Assembly: GCF_002119525.1 (NCBI RefSeq)
Contig: NZ_CP017916.1
Location: forward strand, 124,001 to 188,000
Source: Vibrio syngnathi
GTDB taxonomy: Bacteria; Pseudomonadota; Gammaproteobacteria; Enterobacterales; Vibrionaceae
DNA length: 64,000 nt
Reading direction: 5' to 3'
The position numbers and the translations under genes were made by a program. Below are positions 41,437 to 53,110 of this stretch, one piece after another (position 1 is the first letter of the stretch; every line of letters begins with the position of its first letter). The notes beneath the pieces are model-generated. The model searched no databases, had not been told where the DNA came from, and worked only from the letters and a program-made list of their open reading frames with translations.

Positions 41437-41472
41437 TTGCTTTGGCGCAGATTTAGTGTATACTTCTGCGCC
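41437..41472 (+). promoter_or_regulatory. rplJ promoter inside an inverted repeat
   Basis: TTGCTT (41437-41442), a 16-bp spacer and TATACT (41459-41464) precede the discriminator TCTGCGCC. GGCGCAGA (41444-41451) in the spacer is a perfect inverted repeat of TCTGCGCC (41465-41472), so the -10 box sits in the loop. The same design is seen at rplK. Confidence 0.8.
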
Positions 41473-41509
41473 TAATATTTGTGGTTGGGTGATTTTTGAA
41501 GCAATTCAG

Positions 41510-41595
41510 GTCATCCGTCCCAAGACCGTAGGTGCTGTACTCTTCGGAGATATGGCTTAATAAAACCTACGTAGGCGATGTTGTGGTTTGAAGTG
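41510..41595 (+). promoter_or_regulatory. L10 leader (L10-L7/L12 autoregulatory RNA)
   Basis: CCAAGACCGTAGGT (41519-41532) pairs with ACCTACG (41575-41581), followed by TAGGCGATG. This closely follows the E. coli rplJ leader where the L10-(L12)4 complex binds to repress translation. A long AT-rich stretch leads on to the rplJ start. Confidence 0.82.
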
Positions 41596-41677
41596 AATTT
41601 ATTCATTTTTAAATAACATCGTAAACGCTCATTACATTTTGTATGAGTGCTGTAATCACAACCAGAGGTTAATCCAA

Positions 41678-42172
41678 ATGGCTTTAAATCTTCAAGACAA
41701 AAAAGCAATTGTTGCTGAAGTCAACGAAGCTGCCAGTGGTGCACTTTCTGCAGTTGTAGCTGATTCTCGTGGCGTTACTGTTGGCGCAATGACTTCTCTA
41801 CGTAAACAAGCTCGCGAAGCGGGTGTTTACATGAGAGTTGTTCGTAACACACTAGCACGCCGTGCGATTCAGGGTACAGACTACGAGTGTCTAACTGACA
41901 CTTTCACTGGTCCAACTCTGATCGCATTCTCTAATGAGCACCCAGGTGCTGCAGCGCGTCTTTTCAAAGACTTCGCTAAAGAGAATAAAGATTTCGAGAT
42001 CAAAGCTGCTGCATTTGAAGGCGCAGTTACTGATGCTGAAGTACTAGCGACACTACCAACTTACGACGAAGCTATCGCACGCCTAATGATGTGCATGAAA
42101 GAAGCTTCTGCTGGCAAGCTGGTTCGTACTATCGCTGCTGTTCGCGACCAAAAAGAAGAAGCTGCGGCTTAA
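41678..42172 (+). CDS. rplJ: 50S ribosomal protein L10
   Basis: L10 anchors the L7/L12 dimers to the ribosomal stalk and represses its own mRNA. The 164-aa product (E. coli 165) begins [19 protein letters not shown]. It has [16 protein letters not shown] in the rRNA-binding part and a C-terminal helix ([19 protein letters not shown]) that binds L12 dimers. The ATG at 41678 lies after AGAGG; the upstream in-frame ATG at 41639 is in the leader. Confidence 0.98.
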   Translation: MALNLQDKKAIVAEVNEAASGALSAVVADSRGVTVGAMTSLRKQAREAGVYMRVVRNTLARRAIQGTDYECLTDTFTGPTLIAFSNEHPGAAARLFKDFAKENKDFEIKAAAFEGAVTDAEVLATLPTYDEAIARLMMCMKEASAGKLVRTIAAVRDQKEEAAA

Positions 42173-42229
42173 GCCTTGCTTTTCACTGGTTGCTATTTAA
42201 ACTTATTGTTGACTTAAAAGAGAATTGTT

Positions 42230-42595
42230 ATGTCTATTACTAACGAGCAAATCCTAGACGCAGTTGCAGAAATGTCTGTAATGCAAGTTGTTGAGCTTAT
42301 CGAAGCTATGGAAGAGAAATTCGGTGTTACTGCTGCTGCTGCAGTTGTAGCTGGTGGTGCTTCTGCTGAAGCTGCTGCTGAGCAAACTGAATTCGACGTA
42401 ATCCTAACTGCTGCTGGCGCTAACAAAGTACAAGTTATCAAAGCTGTACGTGGCGCAACTGGCCTAGGTCTTAAAGAAGCTAAAGGTCTTGTAGACTCAG
42501 CTCCTGCAGCGCTTAAAGAAGGCGTTGACAAAGCTGAAGCTGAAGCTCTTAAAGCACAGCTAGAAGAAGCTGGCGCTTCTGTTGAAGTTAAGTAA
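42230..42595 (+). CDS. rplL: 50S ribosomal protein L7/L12
   Basis: L7/L12 is the stalk protein that recruits and activates translational GTPases. The 121-aa product has the N-terminal dimerisation domain (1-33, [20 protein letters not shown]), the Ala/Gly-rich hinge (~36-52) and the C-terminal factor-binding domain. That domain carries [20 protein letters not shown] and [12 protein letters not shown]. It is extremely Ala-rich with optimal codons. The RNA polymerase genes lie beyond an attenuator. Confidence 0.99.
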   Translation: MSITNEQILDAVAEMSVMQVVELIEAMEEKFGVTAAAAVVAGGASAEAAAEQTEFDVILTAAGANKVQVIKAVRGATGLGLKEAKGLVDSAPAALKEGVDKAEAEALKAQLEEAGASVEVK

Positions 42596-42627
42596 TTATT
42601 ACTTAATTTCCTAGCCGCAAGGCTAAT

Positions 42628-42657
42628 GGCTGGTGGTTTATTAACCACCGGCCTTTT
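42628..42657 (+). terminator. rplL-rpoB attenuator
   Basis: GGCTGGTGGTT-loop-AACCACCGGCC with T5 is in the position of the known partial terminator that sets the ratio of ribosomal protein to polymerase transcripts. Confidence 0.9.
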
Positions 42658-42660
42658 TGC

Positions 42661-42830
42661 GCTGTAGGGCTATGACGAAATTTCCGCTGTTTAACCGTCA
42701 TAATCCGAGCAAAAAAACAGTCATTTTTTCGAAATGATTGTTCACTACAGTAAACAGCTGTTTGTCACCGCCCCCTCTTGAAGAGTGTTTTGGGTGGTTT
42801 GGGTCACTTATCAGCGAGCTGAGGAACCCC
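42661..42830 (+). other. rpoB leader with processing-type hairpins
   Basis: Two further hairpins lie between the attenuator and rpoB: TATGACG/CGTCATA (42671-42702) and CAGTCATTT/AAATGATTG (42718-42740). In E. coli this spacer is cut by RNase III; the double structure here fits that role. No gene is present. Confidence 0.6.
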
Positions 42831-45800
42831 ATGGTTTACTCTTATACCGAGAAAAAGCGCATCCGTAAGGATTTTGGTACTCGTCCACAAGTTTTGGACA
42901 TTCCATACCTGTTATCGATCCAGCTTGATTCTTTCGATAAATTCATCGAACAGGATCCAGAAGGTCAATACGGTCTTGAAGCTGCTTTCCGTTCTGTATT
43001 TCCAATTCAGAGCTACAACGGCAATTCTGAGCTGCAATACGTTAGCTACCGTCTTGGTGAGCCAGTTTTTGACGTTAAAGAATGTCAAATCCGCGGTGTT
43101 ACTTACTCAAAGCCACTACGCGTAAAACTACGTCTAGTTATCTTTGATCGAGATGCACCAGCAGGTACTGTAAAAGACATTAAAGAACAAGAAGTCTACA
43201 TGGGCGAAATTCCGCTTATGACAGACAATGGTACTTTCGTAATTAATGGTACCGAGAGAGTTATCGTATCCCAGCTGCACCGAAGCCCAGGCGTGTTCTT
43301 CGACAGTGATAAGGGTAAGACCCACTCATCAGGTAAAGTTCTTTATAACGCACGTGTAATTCCTTACCGTGGCTCATGGTTAGACTTTGAGTTCGATCCT
43401 AAGGATAACTTATTCGTACGTATCGACCGTCGTCGTAAGCTACCAGCATCGATTATTCTTCGTGCACTTGGTAAATCGACTGAAGAGATCCTAGATCTGT
43501 TCTTCGACAAGGTGAACTTCGAAGTTAAAGACCAAACTCTACTTATGGAGTTGGTTCCTGATCGTCTACGTGGTGAAACTGCGTCATTCGACATCGAATC
43601 AAACGGTAAGACTTACGTTGAGACTGGTCGTCGTGTAACTGCTCGCCATATCCGTCAACTTGAAAAAGATGGCGTTGAGCACATCGAAGTACCAGTAGAG
43701 TACATCGTTGAAAAGATTGCTGCGAAAGATTACATCAACGAAGCAACTGGCGAGATCATCGTTGGCGCAAACCAAGAGATTAGCCTAGAAGCACTTGCTA
43801 ACCTGTCTCAAGCAGGTCACAAGACTCTAGAAGTGCTGTTCACGAATGACCTAGACCATGGTCCATTCATGTCAGACACTCTACGTGCGGATAGCACAGT
43901 AGATCGCATCTCTGCATTGGTAGAAATCTACCGCATGATGCGCCCTGGCGAGCCACCAACGAAAGAAGCTGCAGAATCATTGTTCGAAAGCCTATTCTTC
44001 TCTGAAGATCGTTACGACCTATCAACTGTAGGCCGTATGAAATTCAACAGCTCTATCGAGCGTGAAGAAGAAGAAGAGCGCGGTACTCTGGATGAATCAG
44101 ACATCATCGAAGTGATGAAGAAACTGATTGGTATCCGTAACGGTATTGGTGAAGTGGACGATATCGACCACCTTGGCAACCGTCGTATCCGTTCTGTAGG
44201 TGAAATGGCAGAAAACCAATTCCGTGTTGGTCTAGTTCGTGTAGAACGTGCCGTTAAAGAACGTCTAAGCCTTGGTGACCTTGATGCAATCATGCCTCAA
44301 GATCTTATCAACGCTAAGCCGATCTCTGCTGCAGTTAAAGAATTCTTTGGCTCTTCACAGCTTTCACAGTTTATGGACCAAAACAACCCATTGTCAGAAG
44401 TTACGCACAAGCGTCGTATCTCTGCTTTAGGTCCTGGTGGTCTTACTCGTGAGCGCGCAGGCTTCGAAGTACGTGACGTTCACGTAACTCACTACGGTCG
44501 TCTATGTCCGATCGAAACGCCTGAAGGTCCAAACATCGGTCTAATTAACTCGCTATCTGCGTTTGCACGTTGTAACGATTACGGTTTCCTAGAAACTCCG
44601 TACCGTCGTGTAGTAGATGGTGTAGTAACAGAAGAAGTTGATTACCTGTCTGCAATCCAGGAAGGTCAATTCGTAATCGCGCAAGCAAATACCATTCTTA
44701 CTGAAGAAGGTACTTTTGCAGATGAGCTAATCACAGCTCGTCAAAAAGGTGAATCTGGTCTTCACCCACGCGATCACGTTGACTACATGGACGTTGCGAC
44801 AAACCAAGTAGTATCTATCGCTGCTTCGCTTATCCCGTTCCTAGAACACGATGATGCGAACCGTGCATTGATGGGTGCCAACATGCAACGTCAAGCTGTA
44901 CCAACACTTAGAGCTGATAAGCCTCTAGTAGGTACGGGTATCGAACGTAACATCGCAGTTGACTCTGGTGTTACAGCGGTTGCTAAACGTGGTGGTCAAG
45001 TTCAGTCTGTTGACGCTTCTCGTATCGTAGTTAAGGTTAACGAAGATGAATTGGTACCTGGCGAAGCTGGTATCGATATCTACAACCTGACTAAGTACAC
45101 GCGTTCGAACCAAAACACATGTATTAACCAACGTCCAACTGTACTTCCTGGTGAACCAGTTGCACGCGGCGATGTTCTTGCTGACGGTCCTTCAACAGAC
45201 CTTGGTGAACTAGCTCTTGGCCAAAACATGCGTATCGCATTCATGCCTTGGAACGGTTACAACTTCGAAGACTCGATCTTAGTATCTGAGCGCGTAGTTC
45301 AAGAAGACCGTTTCACGACAATCCACATTCAAGAACTATCTTGTGTGGCTCGTGATACTAAGCTGGGTTCTGAAGAGATCACAGCTGATATTCCAAACGT
45401 AGGTGAGTCTGCTCTGTCTAAACTAGACGAGTCAGGTATCGTTTACATTGGTGCTGAAGTGAAGGGTGGCGACATCCTAGTTGGTAAAGTAACCCCTAAA
45501 GGTGAAACTCAACTGACTCCTGAAGAGAAGCTACTACGTGCTATCTTCGGTGAGAAAGCATCTGATGTTAAAGATACTTCTCTACGTGTACCAAACTCTG
45601 TTTCGGGTACTATCATCGATGTACAAGTCTTCACTCGCGATGGCGTAGAGAAAGACAAACGTGCACTTGAAATCGAACAGATGCAGCTTAAAGAAGCTAA
45701 GAAAGATCTAACTGAAGAGTTCCAAATTCTTGAGGGCGGCCTTCTTAACCGTGTTAAAGCTGTACTTCTGTCTGGTGGTTACTCTGAAGCTAAGCTTGAT

Positions 45801-46859
45801 ACGATCGGTCGTAAGCAATGGCTAGAGCAAGTTCTAGAAGACGATGCGCTACAAACACAGCTTGAGCAACTTGCTGAGCAGTGGGATGAGCTAAAAGCAG
45901 ACTTCGATAAGAAGTTTGAAACTAAGCGTCGTAAAATCACTCAAGGTGATGATCTAGCGCCTGGCGTTCTTAAGATTGTTAAAGTTTACCTAGCGGTTAA
46001 ACGTCGTATCCAGCCTGGTGATAAGATGGCCGGTCGTCACGGTAACAAAGGTGTAATCTCTAAGATTAACCCTGTTGAAGACATGCCATACGATGAGAAA
46101 GGTCAGCCTGTAGACATCGTACTTAACCCGCTGGGTGTACCATCGCGTATGAACATCGGTCAGATCCTAGAAGTTCACTTAGGTTTGGCTGCGAAAGGTA
46201 TCGGTGACAAGATCAACCAAATGGTTAAGGAACAACAAGAACTGCATAAGTTCCGTGAGTTCCTACAGAAGGTTTATGATCTTGGTGATACTCGTCAGAA
46301 AGTTGATATTGCTGAACTGTCTGATGATCAAGTTCGTACACTGATCAAGAACCTACGTGGCGGTCTACCGATTGCTACTCCTGTGTTCGACGGTGCTTCT
46401 GAGTCTCTAATCAAAGAACTACTTAAACTGGGTGATCTGCCAGAATCTGGTCAGCTTAAACTGTTTGATGGTCGTACTGGTGATTCGTTTGAGCGTCCTG
46501 TAACTGTTGGTTACATGTACATGCTGAAACTGAACCACTTGGTTGATGACAAGATGCATGCTCGTTCAACTGGTTCTTACAGCCTAGTAACTCAGCAACC
46601 ACTTGGTGGTAAAGCTCAGTTCGGTGGTCAGCGTTTCGGTGAGATGGAAGTATGGGCACTAGAAGCATACGGTGCTGCATATACTCTACAAGAAATGCTA
46701 ACAGTTAAGTCGGATGACGTTAACGGCCGTACTAAGATGTACAAGAACATCGTAGATGGTAACCATAGCATGGAACCTGGCATGCCAGAGTCGTTCAACG
46801 TACTGTTGAAAGAGATTCGCTCGCTAGGTATCAACATCGAGCTAGAAGACGAAGAGTAA
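42831..46859 (+). CDS. rpoB: RNA polymerase beta subunit
   Basis: This is one of the two large catalytic subunits of RNA polymerase. The 1342-aa product is exactly the E. coli length and starts [19 protein letters not shown]. The rifampicin pocket cluster [20 protein letters not shown] followed by [10 protein letters not shown] is wild-type at the usual resistance positions. Other landmarks are [13 protein letters not shown] and the C-terminal [19 protein letters not shown]. The ATG at 42831 has a CTGAGGA ribosome site. rpoC follows after 90 bp. Confidence 0.99.
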   Translation: MVYSYTEKKRIRKDFGTRPQVLDIPYLLSIQLDSFDKFIEQDPEGQYGLEAAFRSVFPIQSYNGNSELQYVSYRLGEPVFDVKECQIRGVTYSKPLRVKLRLVIFDRDAPAGTVKDIKEQEVYMGEIPLMTDNGTFVINGTERVIVSQLHRSPGVFFDSDKGKTHSSGKVLYNARVIPYRGSWLDFEFDPKDNLFVRIDRRRKLPASIILRALGKSTEEILDLFFDKVNFEVKDQTLLMELVPDRLRGETASFDIESNGKTYVETGRRVTARHIRQLEKDGVEHIEVPVEYIVEKIAAKDYINEATGEIIVGANQEISLEALANLSQAGHKTLEVLFTNDLDHGPFMSDTLRADSTVDRISALVEIYRMMRPGEPPTKEAAESLFESLFFSEDRYDLSTVGRMKFNSSIEREEEEERGTLDESDIIEVMKKLIGIRNGIGEVDDIDHLGNRRIRSVGEMAENQFRVGLVRVERAVKERLSLGDLDAIMPQDLINAKPISAAVKEFFGSSQLSQFMDQNNPLSEVTHKRRISALGPGGLTRERAGFEVRDVHVTHYGRLCPIETPEGPNIGLINSLSAFARCNDYGFLETPYRRVVDGVVTEEVDYLSAIQEGQFVIAQANTILTEEGTFADELITARQKGESGLHPRDHVDYMDVATNQVVSIAASLIPFLEHDDANRALMGANMQRQAVPTLRADKPLVGTGIERNIAVDSGVTAVAKRGGQVQSVDASRIVVKVNEDELVPGEAGIDIYNLTKYTRSNQNTCINQRPTVLPGEPVARGDVLADGPSTDLGELALGQNMRIAFMPWNGYNFEDSILVSERVVQEDRFTTIHIQELSCVARDTKLGSEEITADIPNVGESALSKLDESGIVYIGAEVKGGDILVGKVTPKGETQLTPEEKLLRAIFGEKASDVKDTSLRVPNSVSGTIIDVQVFTRDGVEKDKRALEIEQMQLKEAKKDLTEEFQILEGGLLNRVKAVLLSGGYSEAKLDTIGRKQWLEQVLEDDALQTQLEQLAEQWDELKADFDKKFETKRRKITQGDDLAPGVLKIVKVYLAVKRRIQPGDKMAGRHGNKGVISKINPVEDMPYDEKGQPVDIVLNPLGVPSRMNIGQILEVHLGLAAKGIGDKINQMVKEQQELHKFREFLQKVYDLGDTRQKVDIAELSDDQVRTLIKNLRGGLPIATPVFDGASESLIKELLKLGDLPESGQLKLFDGRTGDSFERPVTVGYMYMLKLNHLVDDKMHARSTGSYSLVTQQPLGGKAQFGGQRFGEMEVWALEAYGAAYTLQEMLTVKSDDVNGRTKMYKNIVDGNHSMEPGMPESFNVLLKEIRSLGINIELEDEE

Positions 46860-46949
46860 TCCCTCTTTTTCATAAAGAAGATTGGATTACTTGGTAAAGG
46901 GGGCTCACTTTAGTCGGTGAGCTCCTTTAACTCCTTACAGGAGCTGAAC

Positions 46950-49900
46950 GTGAAAGACTTATTAAACTTTCTAAAAGCACAGCATAAGACCGAAGAATTT
47001 GATGCAATCAAAATCGGTCTATCTTCACCAGACACGATCCGTTCGTGGTCTTTTGGTGAAGTTAAAAAGCCAGAAACAATTAACTATCGTACGTTCAAAC
47101 CTGAACGTGATGGTCTGTTCTGTGCACGTATTTTTGGTCCAGTTAAAGACTACGAATGTCTTTGTGGCAAATACAAGCGCCTGAAGCACCGTGGTGTTAT
47201 CTGTGAGAAGTGTGGCGTTGAAGTTACACAAACTAAAGTTCGTCGTGACCGTATGGGCCACATCGAGCTTGCTTCACCAGTTGCTCACATCTGGTTCCTA
47301 AAATCACTACCGTCTCGTATCGGTCTACTAATGGATATCCCTCTGCGTGATATCGAACGTGTTCTTTACTTCGAAATGTACGTAGTAACTGAACCGGGTA
47401 TGACTGATCTAGAAAAATCTCAGATGCTTACTGAAGAAGAGTATCTGGATCGTCTAGAAGAGTGGGGTGACGAATTCACTGCTAAGATGGGTGCTGAAGC
47501 GATCAAAGATCTGCTTTCAACAATGGACCTTCATCAAGAAGTGGAAGAAATGCGCGAAGAGTTGGAAACAACTAACTCTGAAACTAAGCGTAAGAAAGTT
47601 ACTAAGCGTTTGAAGCTAGTTGAAGCGTTCATTTCGTCAGGCAACAAGCCTGAGTGGATGATCCTAACTGTACTTCCAGTGCTACCGCCAGATCTGCGTC
47701 CTCTAGTACCACTAGATGGCGGTCGTTTTGCGACATCTGATCTGAACGACCTTTACCGTCGTGTGATCAACCGTAACAACCGTTTGAAGCGTCTTCTAGA
47801 GCTAGCGGCTCCAGACATCATCGTACGTAACGAAAAACGTATGCTGCAAGAGTCTGTTGATGCCCTTCTAGATAACGGTCGTCGCGGTCGTGCGATCACG
47901 GGTTCTAACAAGCGTCCTCTGAAATCTCTTGCTGATATGATCAAGGGTAAACAAGGTCGTTTCCGTCAGAACCTTCTAGGTAAACGTGTAGACTACTCTG
48001 GCCGTTCTGTAATCACAGTTGGTCCATACCTTCGTCTACATCAGTGTGGTCTTCCTAAGAAGATGGCACTTGAGCTATTTAAGCCGTTCATCTACAGCAA
48101 GCTAGAAACTCGTGGCATGGCTACGACAATCAAAGCTGCTAAGAAAATGGTAGAGCGCGAAGAAGCGATCGTTTGGGATATTCTAGACGAAGTGATCCGT
48201 GAACACCCAGTACTGCTTAACCGTGCACCTACACTTCACCGTCTAGGTATCCAAGCGTTTGAACCAGTACTAATCGAAGGTAAAGCGATTCAGCTTCACC
48301 CACTAGTGTGTGCGGCATACAACGCCGACTTCGATGGTGACCAAATGGCTGTACACGTGCCTCTAACTCTAGAAGCACAGCTTGAAGCTCGTACCCTAAT
48401 GATGTCGACGAATAACATTCTGTCGCCAGCATCTGGTGATCCAATCATCGTACCTTCTCAGGACGTTGTATTGGGTCTTTACTACATGACACGTGACAAG
48501 ATCAACGTGAAAGGTGAAGGTATGTACCTTGCTGGCCCTGCTGAGGCTGAAAAGGCATACCGTACTAAGACTGCTGAGCTACACGCTCGCGTTAAAGTAC
48601 GTATCACTGAAACAGTAGTAGACGAAGACGGCAATAGCACAACGAATACTGGCCTAGTAGATACGACTGTAGGTCGTGCAATGCTATGGCAGATCGTTCC
48701 AGCTGGCCTTCCGTACAGCATCGTTAACCAAAAGTTAGGTAAGAAGCAGATCTCTACTCTTCTTAACGAGTGTTACCGTAAGCTTGGTCTAAAAGATACA
48801 GTAGTATTTGCTGACCAAATCATGTACGCAGGTTTCGCATACGCGGCACTTTCTGGTGTTTCTGTAGGTATCAACGATATGGTTGTTCCTCAAGCGAAAT
48901 ACGATGAAATTGAATCTGCTGAAGAAGAAGTTCGTGAAATCCAAGAGCAATTCCAATCTGGTCTTGTTACTGCGGGTGAGCGTTACAACAAAGTTATCGA
49001 TATCTGGGCATCTACGAATGACCGCGTTGCGAAAGCAATGATGGATAACCTATCTTCTGAAACAGTTATTAACCGTGATGGCGAAGAAGAACAGCAAGAA
49101 TCGTTCAACAGTATCTACATGATGGCCGACTCGGGCGCACGTGGTTCTGCAGCTCAGATTCGTCAGCTAGCAGGTATGCGTGGTCTGATGGCGCGTCCAG
49201 ATGGTTCAATCATCGAAACGCCGATCACAGCGAACTTTAAAGAAGGTCTAAACGTCCTTCAGTACTTTATCTCAACGCACGGTGCTCGTAAGGGTCTTGC
49301 GGATACAGCACTGAAAACAGCAAACTCGGGTTACCTAACTCGTCGTCTAGTAGACGTTGCTCAAGACGTTGTAGTACACGAACATGATTGTGGCACGCAT
49401 GAAGGTATCGACATGATGCCTCACATCGAAGGTGGTGACGTTAAAGTTGCACTTTCTGAGCTTGCTCTTGGTCGTGTAGTAGCTGAAGACGTTCTTAAGC
49501 CTGGTACTGAAGATGTACTGATTCCACGTAATACTCTGATTGATGAGAAGTGGTGTCAAATCATGGAAGACAACTCTGTAGACAGCATGAAAGTGCGCTC
49601 AGTTGTTACCTGTGATGCAGACTTCGGTTGTTGTGCACAGTGTTACGGTCGTGACCTAGCACGTGGTCACCTAGTGAACCAAGGTGAAGCAGTTGGTGTT
49701 ATCGCTGCACAATCTATCGGTGAACCGGGTACACAGCTAACGATGCGTACGTTCCACATCGGTGGTGCGGCATCTACTGCAGCAGCAGAGAACAGCATCC
49801 AAGCTAAGACAACTGGTACTGTGAAACTTCACAATGCTAAGTTCGTAGTGAACAAAGATAAGAAACTGGTTATCACTTCTCGTGCATCTGAGATGACGAT

Positions 49901-51152
49901 TATTGATGAATTCGGCCGTACGAAAGAGAAGCACAAACTTCCTTACGGTTCGATGCTAACCAAAGGCGACAACGCAGCAGTTACTGCTGGTGAAGTTGTA
50001 GCTAACTGGGAAGCGCATACTATGCCAATCATCACTGAAGTGGCAGGTCGTATCCAATTCGTAGATATGATCGATGGTATTACAGTTTCTCGTAACACTG
50101 ACGATCTAACGGGTCTTTCTTCAAGTGAAGTGACAGACGCAGCAGCTCGCCCAGCAGCAGGTAAAGATATGCGTCCAGCTATCAAACTTGTTGATGAGCA
50201 AGGTAACGACGTAATGATCCCTGGTACTGATATGCCAGCTCACTACTTCCTACCAGGCAAAGCGATTGTAAACATCGAAGATGGCGCTGAAGTTGGCATT
50301 GGTGACACACTATCTCGTATCCCTCAAAAATCGAGCGGAAACAAAGATATCACCGGTGGTCTACCACGCGTAGCTGACCTATTCGAAGCTCGTAAGCCTA
50401 AAGAGCCTGCGATCCTTGCTGAGCACACAGGTACTGTGTCTTTCGGTAAAGAAACGAAAGGTAAGCGTCGTCTAGTAATCACTCGTGAAGGCGGTGACGC
50501 TTACGAAGAGATGATTCCTAAGCATCGTCAATTGAACGTGTTCGAAGGTGAGAAGATTGAACGTGGTGATGTAATCGCCGACGGTCCTGAAACTCCACAC
50601 GATATCTTGCGTCTACGTGGTATCCACGCAGTAACTCAGTACATCGCGAACGAAGTTCAAGAAGTTTACCGCTTACAAGGCGTAAAGATTAACGATAAGC
50701 ACATCGAGACTATCGTTCGTCAAATGCTACGTAAGTGTACAATCACTCATTCTGGTGACTCTCCGTTCCTACCTGGCGAACAAGTTGAGTACCACAATGT
50801 TAAGATTGCTAACCGTAAGCTAGAAGCTGAAGGTAAAGAACTAGTACGTTTCGAACGTGATCTACTAGGTATTACTAAAGCATCTCTTGCAACTGAGTCA
50901 TTCATCTCAGCTGCATCGTTCCAAGAAACGACTCGCGTACTAACAGAAGCTGCGGTTTCTGGTAAGCGTGATGACCTTCGCGGTCTGAAAGAGAACGTAA
51001 TTGTTGGTCGTCTGATCCCAGCTGGTACTGGTTTCGCATACCACCAAGAGCGTCAAAAGCAACGTGAAGAAGAGCAAGAAGGTCCTTCAGCTGAACAAGC
51101 TACTGACAATCTAGCAGCACTTCTAAACGCTGGTTTCTCTTCAGAAGAGTAA
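46950..51152 (+). CDS. rpoC: RNA polymerase beta' subunit
   Basis: Beta' holds the catalytic Mg in [10 protein letters not shown]. The 1400-aa product (E. coli 1407) has the N-terminal zinc ribbon [20 protein letters not shown], the trigger-loop region [20 protein letters not shown] and the second zinc site. The C-terminus ends in a short acidic tail. I use the GTG at 46950 ([11 protein letters not shown]), which matches the E. coli N-terminus and has CAGGAG 8 bp upstream. An in-frame start at 46917 would add 11 residues overlapping that ribosome site. Confidence 0.99.
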   Translation: MKDLLNFLKAQHKTEEFDAIKIGLSSPDTIRSWSFGEVKKPETINYRTFKPERDGLFCARIFGPVKDYECLCGKYKRLKHRGVICEKCGVEVTQTKVRRDRMGHIELASPVAHIWFLKSLPSRIGLLMDIPLRDIERVLYFEMYVVTEPGMTDLEKSQMLTEEEYLDRLEEWGDEFTAKMGAEAIKDLLSTMDLHQEVEEMREELETTNSETKRKKVTKRLKLVEAFISSGNKPEWMILTVLPVLPPDLRPLVPLDGGRFATSDLNDLYRRVINRNNRLKRLLELAAPDIIVRNEKRMLQESVDALLDNGRRGRAITGSNKRPLKSLADMIKGKQGRFRQNLLGKRVDYSGRSVITVGPYLRLHQCGLPKKMALELFKPFIYSKLETRGMATTIKAAKKMVEREEAIVWDILDEVIREHPVLLNRAPTLHRLGIQAFEPVLIEGKAIQLHPLVCAAYNADFDGDQMAVHVPLTLEAQLEARTLMMSTNNILSPASGDPIIVPSQDVVLGLYYMTRDKINVKGEGMYLAGPAEAEKAYRTKTAELHARVKVRITETVVDEDGNSTTNTGLVDTTVGRAMLWQIVPAGLPYSIVNQKLGKKQISTLLNECYRKLGLKDTVVFADQIMYAGFAYAALSGVSVGINDMVVPQAKYDEIESAEEEVREIQEQFQSGLVTAGERYNKVIDIWASTNDRVAKAMMDNLSSETVINRDGEEEQQESFNSIYMMADSGARGSAAQIRQLAGMRGLMARPDGSIIETPITANFKEGLNVLQYFISTHGARKGLADTALKTANSGYLTRRLVDVAQDVVVHEHDCGTHEGIDMMPHIEGGDVKVALSELALGRVVAEDVLKPGTEDVLIPRNTLIDEKWCQIMEDNSVDSMKVRSVVTCDADFGCCAQCYGRDLARGHLVNQGEAVGVIAAQSIGEPGTQLTMRTFHIGGAASTAAAENSIQAKTTGTVKLHNAKFVVNKDKKLVITSRASEMTIIDEFGRTKEKHKLPYGSMLTKGDNAAVTAGEVVANWEAHTMPIITEVAGRIQFVDMIDGITVSRNTDDLTGLSSSEVTDAAARPAAGKDMRPAIKLVDEQGNDVMIPGTDMPAHYFLPGKAIVNIEDGAEVGIGDTLSRIPQKSSGNKDITGGLPRVADLFEARKPKEPAILAEHTGTVSFGKETKGKRRLVITREGGDAYEEMIPKHRQLNVFEGEKIERGDVIADGPETPHDILRLRGIHAVTQYIANEVQEVYRLQGVKINDKHIETIVRQMLRKCTITHSGDSPFLPGEQVEYHNVKIANRKLEAEGKELVRFERDLLGITKASLATESFISAASFQETTRVLTEAAVSGKRDDLRGLKENVIVGRLIPAGTGFAYHQERQKQREEEQEGPSAEQATDNLAALLNAGFSSEE

Positions 51153-51180
51153 GCTCTACGAGTAGTTTCTAAGAGATAAG

Positions 51181-51208
51181 AAAAAGGCACCTTCGGGTGC
51201 CTTTTTTG
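51181..51208 (+). terminator. Terminator after rpoC
   Basis: AAAAAGGCACC-TTCG-GGTGCCTTTTTT lies 28 bp past the rpoC stop. Confidence 0.95.
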
Positions 51209-51482
51209 TATCTGTCGTTTGGCTTAAATCGGATTAATCTTGCAGGGGCAGACTTGTATCTTTGATACAAGTTTCAAGTGAGTTATGTGTTTCATTTCTG
51301 GAATGGAGTTAATGACGTTACTGTCTCTACGGATTTATATAGAGAACCGTAAGCTGGGTGTGTAGGTTGCTGAGGTGCAGGAATGTGTGCGGATAGATAG
51401 CGAAAAGAGAGTATCAATGTGTTGAATACTATCAAGCTCTAGGCTTCTGGAGGCTGATGATGCTTGTGATTTTTAGACAAAA
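51209..51482. other. Gene-free spacer between rpoC and rsd
   Basis: No convincing coding frame is present. The only clear structure is a perfect hairpin ACTTGTATC-TTT-GATACAAGT (51251-51271) without a T-run. Confidence 0.5.
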
Positions 51483-51483
51483 C

Positions 51484-51510
51484 AAAAAGCTTGCACAGAG
51501 GCAAGCTTAG
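51484..51510 (-). terminator. Terminator of rsd
   Basis: On the minus strand TAAGCTTGC-loop-GCAAGCTTTTTG, 15 bp past the rsd stop. Confidence 0.8.
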
Positions 51511-51524
51511 AAGATGTTAAGCCA

Positions 51525-52016
51525 TTACGCTCCTGGTGGAACCGCTAGGCTGTCGGCAATTTGTTGTATCAGTTGGTCTTCAACCGCAAACCTAGCCTCA
51601 AGAATCTCACCTACTAGTGATAGCTCACTATCAAAGCTTTCTAATGTATCGCTTGCTTTAATGGCAGCATATTTATCGGTGAAGTTGAGTAGTGGATCTG
51701 TGGTAAGAACGATATGACCATAAGATTGGTTAATTTCGTCTGTTGCTTTGAAGCCAGTGGACTGCCATTTGTCCATCACCATGTCATAGATTTTGAAATG
51801 ACCTTCGGAGATGTAATCAACAAGATGTTGGCTGAATTTTTGGAGCTCTTCTGGAGAAGGCAGTTCGGTGATTGCCGTTGCTTTCGACGATGAAGGCTGT
51901 AGAGCGGCAAGCTTACAATACTCAACGATTAGAGACTGTCGAGTTTCGAGCCAATGATCGATGACCTCATTAGAGCCACCCCATTGTTCTTGTATTTGTT
52001 TGAATTTATTTAGCAT
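51525..52016 (-). CDS. rsd: Regulator of sigma D (Rsd/AlgQ family)
   Basis: Rsd binds the housekeeping sigma-70 in stationary phase and favours use of alternative sigma factors. The product is all-helical and aligns with E. coli Rsd. GSNEVIDHWLETRQSLIVEYCKL, split by the fold at ~residue 20, forms the first helices, with LVDYISEGHFKIYDMV in the middle. LSLVGEILEARFAVEDQLI ends the fold. Two ATGs are in frame (52022 and 52016). The second gives the E. coli-like start MLNKFKQ and has GAGG at an 8-bp spacing, whereas the first is only 2 bp from it. The position upstream of nudC and hemE is conserved. Confidence 0.94.
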   Translation of the reverse strand: MLNKFKQIQEQWGGSNEVIDHWLETRQSLIVEYCKLAALQPSSSKATAITELPSPEELQKFSQHLVDYISEGHFKIYDMVMDKWQSTGFKATDEINQSYGHIVLTTDPLLNFTDKYAAIKASDTLESFDSELSLVGEILEARFAVEDQLIQQIADSLAVPPGA

Positions 52017-52187
52017 GACCATGTCCTCATGATCTGATCACAACCTTGTGATCAAGTAATTGCCTAAGCAAGGTCCGTTTTATTGGTAGCTACTAAAAGT
52101 AATAGCTTGAAATATTCTCTGCTACAACTCTAGTATGAAATTAGATTGCCAGTAAAATGAACGAACTGCAAGCAATGAGGCATAGGG

Positions 52188-52982
52188 ATGTTAAAAAAAA
52201 GTGATAACAAAATGACAGATCAAGCTTATTGGTGCGTCGTTTCTGGTAGTGATATTTGGGTTAATAATGATCAGTTTCCTTTTGGCTCTGCTGAAGAGCT
52301 AGGACTGAGTGTTGAGCATGCAATCTGTATTGGTCAGCATCAAGGTCGTAAGGTGTATTGGCTCAACGATTGCGATGTGGAGATTGAACTGAGCATGGTC
52401 AGCTTAAGAGATTTGCTTCACTGGCCTGAATCGAGTTTTCTGATCGCAAGCAAAGCTATCCAGTATGGGCACATGACACAAAGTATGCGTTTTTGTCCTC
52501 AGTGCGGCGGTCGTAATCATCTCAATCATAATCAGGTGGCGATGCAATGTGGCGACTGCCGAACGCTTCATTATCCTCGTATCTTCCCGTGCATCATTGT
52601 TGCTGTACGAAACGACAACAAGATATTACTTGCGCAGCACCCAAGGCATAAAACGGGTATGTACACCGTAATAGCGGGCTTCCTCGAGGTCGGAGAAACC
52701 CTAGAGCGGTGTGTGGCGCGCGAAGTCAAAGAAGAAACGGGGATCGATGTGAGTAATATCCGTTACTTTGGTAGCCAGCCATGGGCGTTTCCATCGAGTA
52801 TGATGATGGCCTTTCTTGCTGATTATGCTGGTGGAACACTCAAACCTGATTACAGTGAACTGTCGGATGCTCAATGGTTTGACGTAACAAGCCTGCCTGA
52901 TGTAGCTCCAGTCGGAACGATTGCGAGACAATTGATTGAGAATACAGTCGATGAGGTGAGGAAAGACGGCGTCGCGGAGTAG
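52188..52982 (+). CDS. nudC: NAD+/NADH pyrophosphatase and RNA deNADding enzyme NudC
   Basis: NudC hydrolyses NAD(H) to NMN(H) and AMP and removes NAD caps from RNA. The 264-aa product has the four zinc Cys (C103, C106, C121, C124). A complete Nudix box runs from G164 to G185 ([10 protein letters not shown] then REVKEETG), and the NudC-specific motif SQPWAFPSS lies just after. The ATG at 52188 has GAGG at a 7-bp spacing; an in-frame ATG at 52212 would also be possible. It is divergent from rsd across 171 bp, as in E. coli. Confidence 0.96.
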   Translation: MLKKSDNKMTDQAYWCVVSGSDIWVNNDQFPFGSAEELGLSVEHAICIGQHQGRKVYWLNDCDVEIELSMVSLRDLLHWPESSFLIASKAIQYGHMTQSMRFCPQCGGRNHLNHNQVAMQCGDCRTLHYPRIFPCIIVAVRNDNKILLAQHPRHKTGMYTVIAGFLEVGETLERCVAREVKEETGIDVSNIRYFGSQPWAFPSSMMMAFLADYAGGTLKPDYSELSDAQWFDVTSLPDVAPVGTIARQLIENTVDEVRKDGVAE

Positions 52983-53011
52983 GAACTAGAACATTAAATT
53001 ACCTGTGATAG

Positions 53012-53038
53012 TATTTGGCCTATGGGTGGTCAAATGCT
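53012..53038. repeat. Copy 2 of dispersed 27-nt hairpin repeat
   Basis: GTATTTGGCC at the left pairs with TGGTCAAATGC at the right with one G-U pair. It lies 30 bp after the nudC stop and directly beside the A/T run of the candidate small RNA terminator. Confidence 0.65.
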
Positions 53039-53039
53039 A

Positions 53040-53110
53040 AAAAAAAACCCTCCACAAGTGGAGGGGGTAAGTAAGATGTCGTTATGAGATGCTGAGTAGT
53101 GACTACTCAG
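53040..53110 (-). ncRNA. Candidate small regulatory RNA
   Basis: Read on the minus strand, a perfect 9-bp hairpin CTGAGTAGT-C-ACTACTCAG (53110-53092) is followed by ~25 nt of unpaired sequence. A perfect 8-bp stem CCCTCCAC-TT-GTGGAGGG (53065-53048) then ends in eight T (53047-53040). That is a Rho-independent terminator, but no protein gene reads leftward into it, since nudC and hemE are both on the plus strand. Directly upstream lies a promoter-like pair: TTGTTT (53142-53137), an 18-bp spacer and TATAAC (53118-53113). The layout of about 70 nt fits an Hfq-type sRNA. Expression and target are unknown. Confidence 0.6.

Noticed and set aside
42831..46859. Rifampicin-resistance substitution in rpoB
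   Set aside because: The cluster I residues read as the common wild-type sequence.
53048..53065. Terminator for nudC
   Set aside because: The run of T follows the stem only on the minus strand; on the plus strand GGTAAGTAAG follows, so it does not fit nudC.
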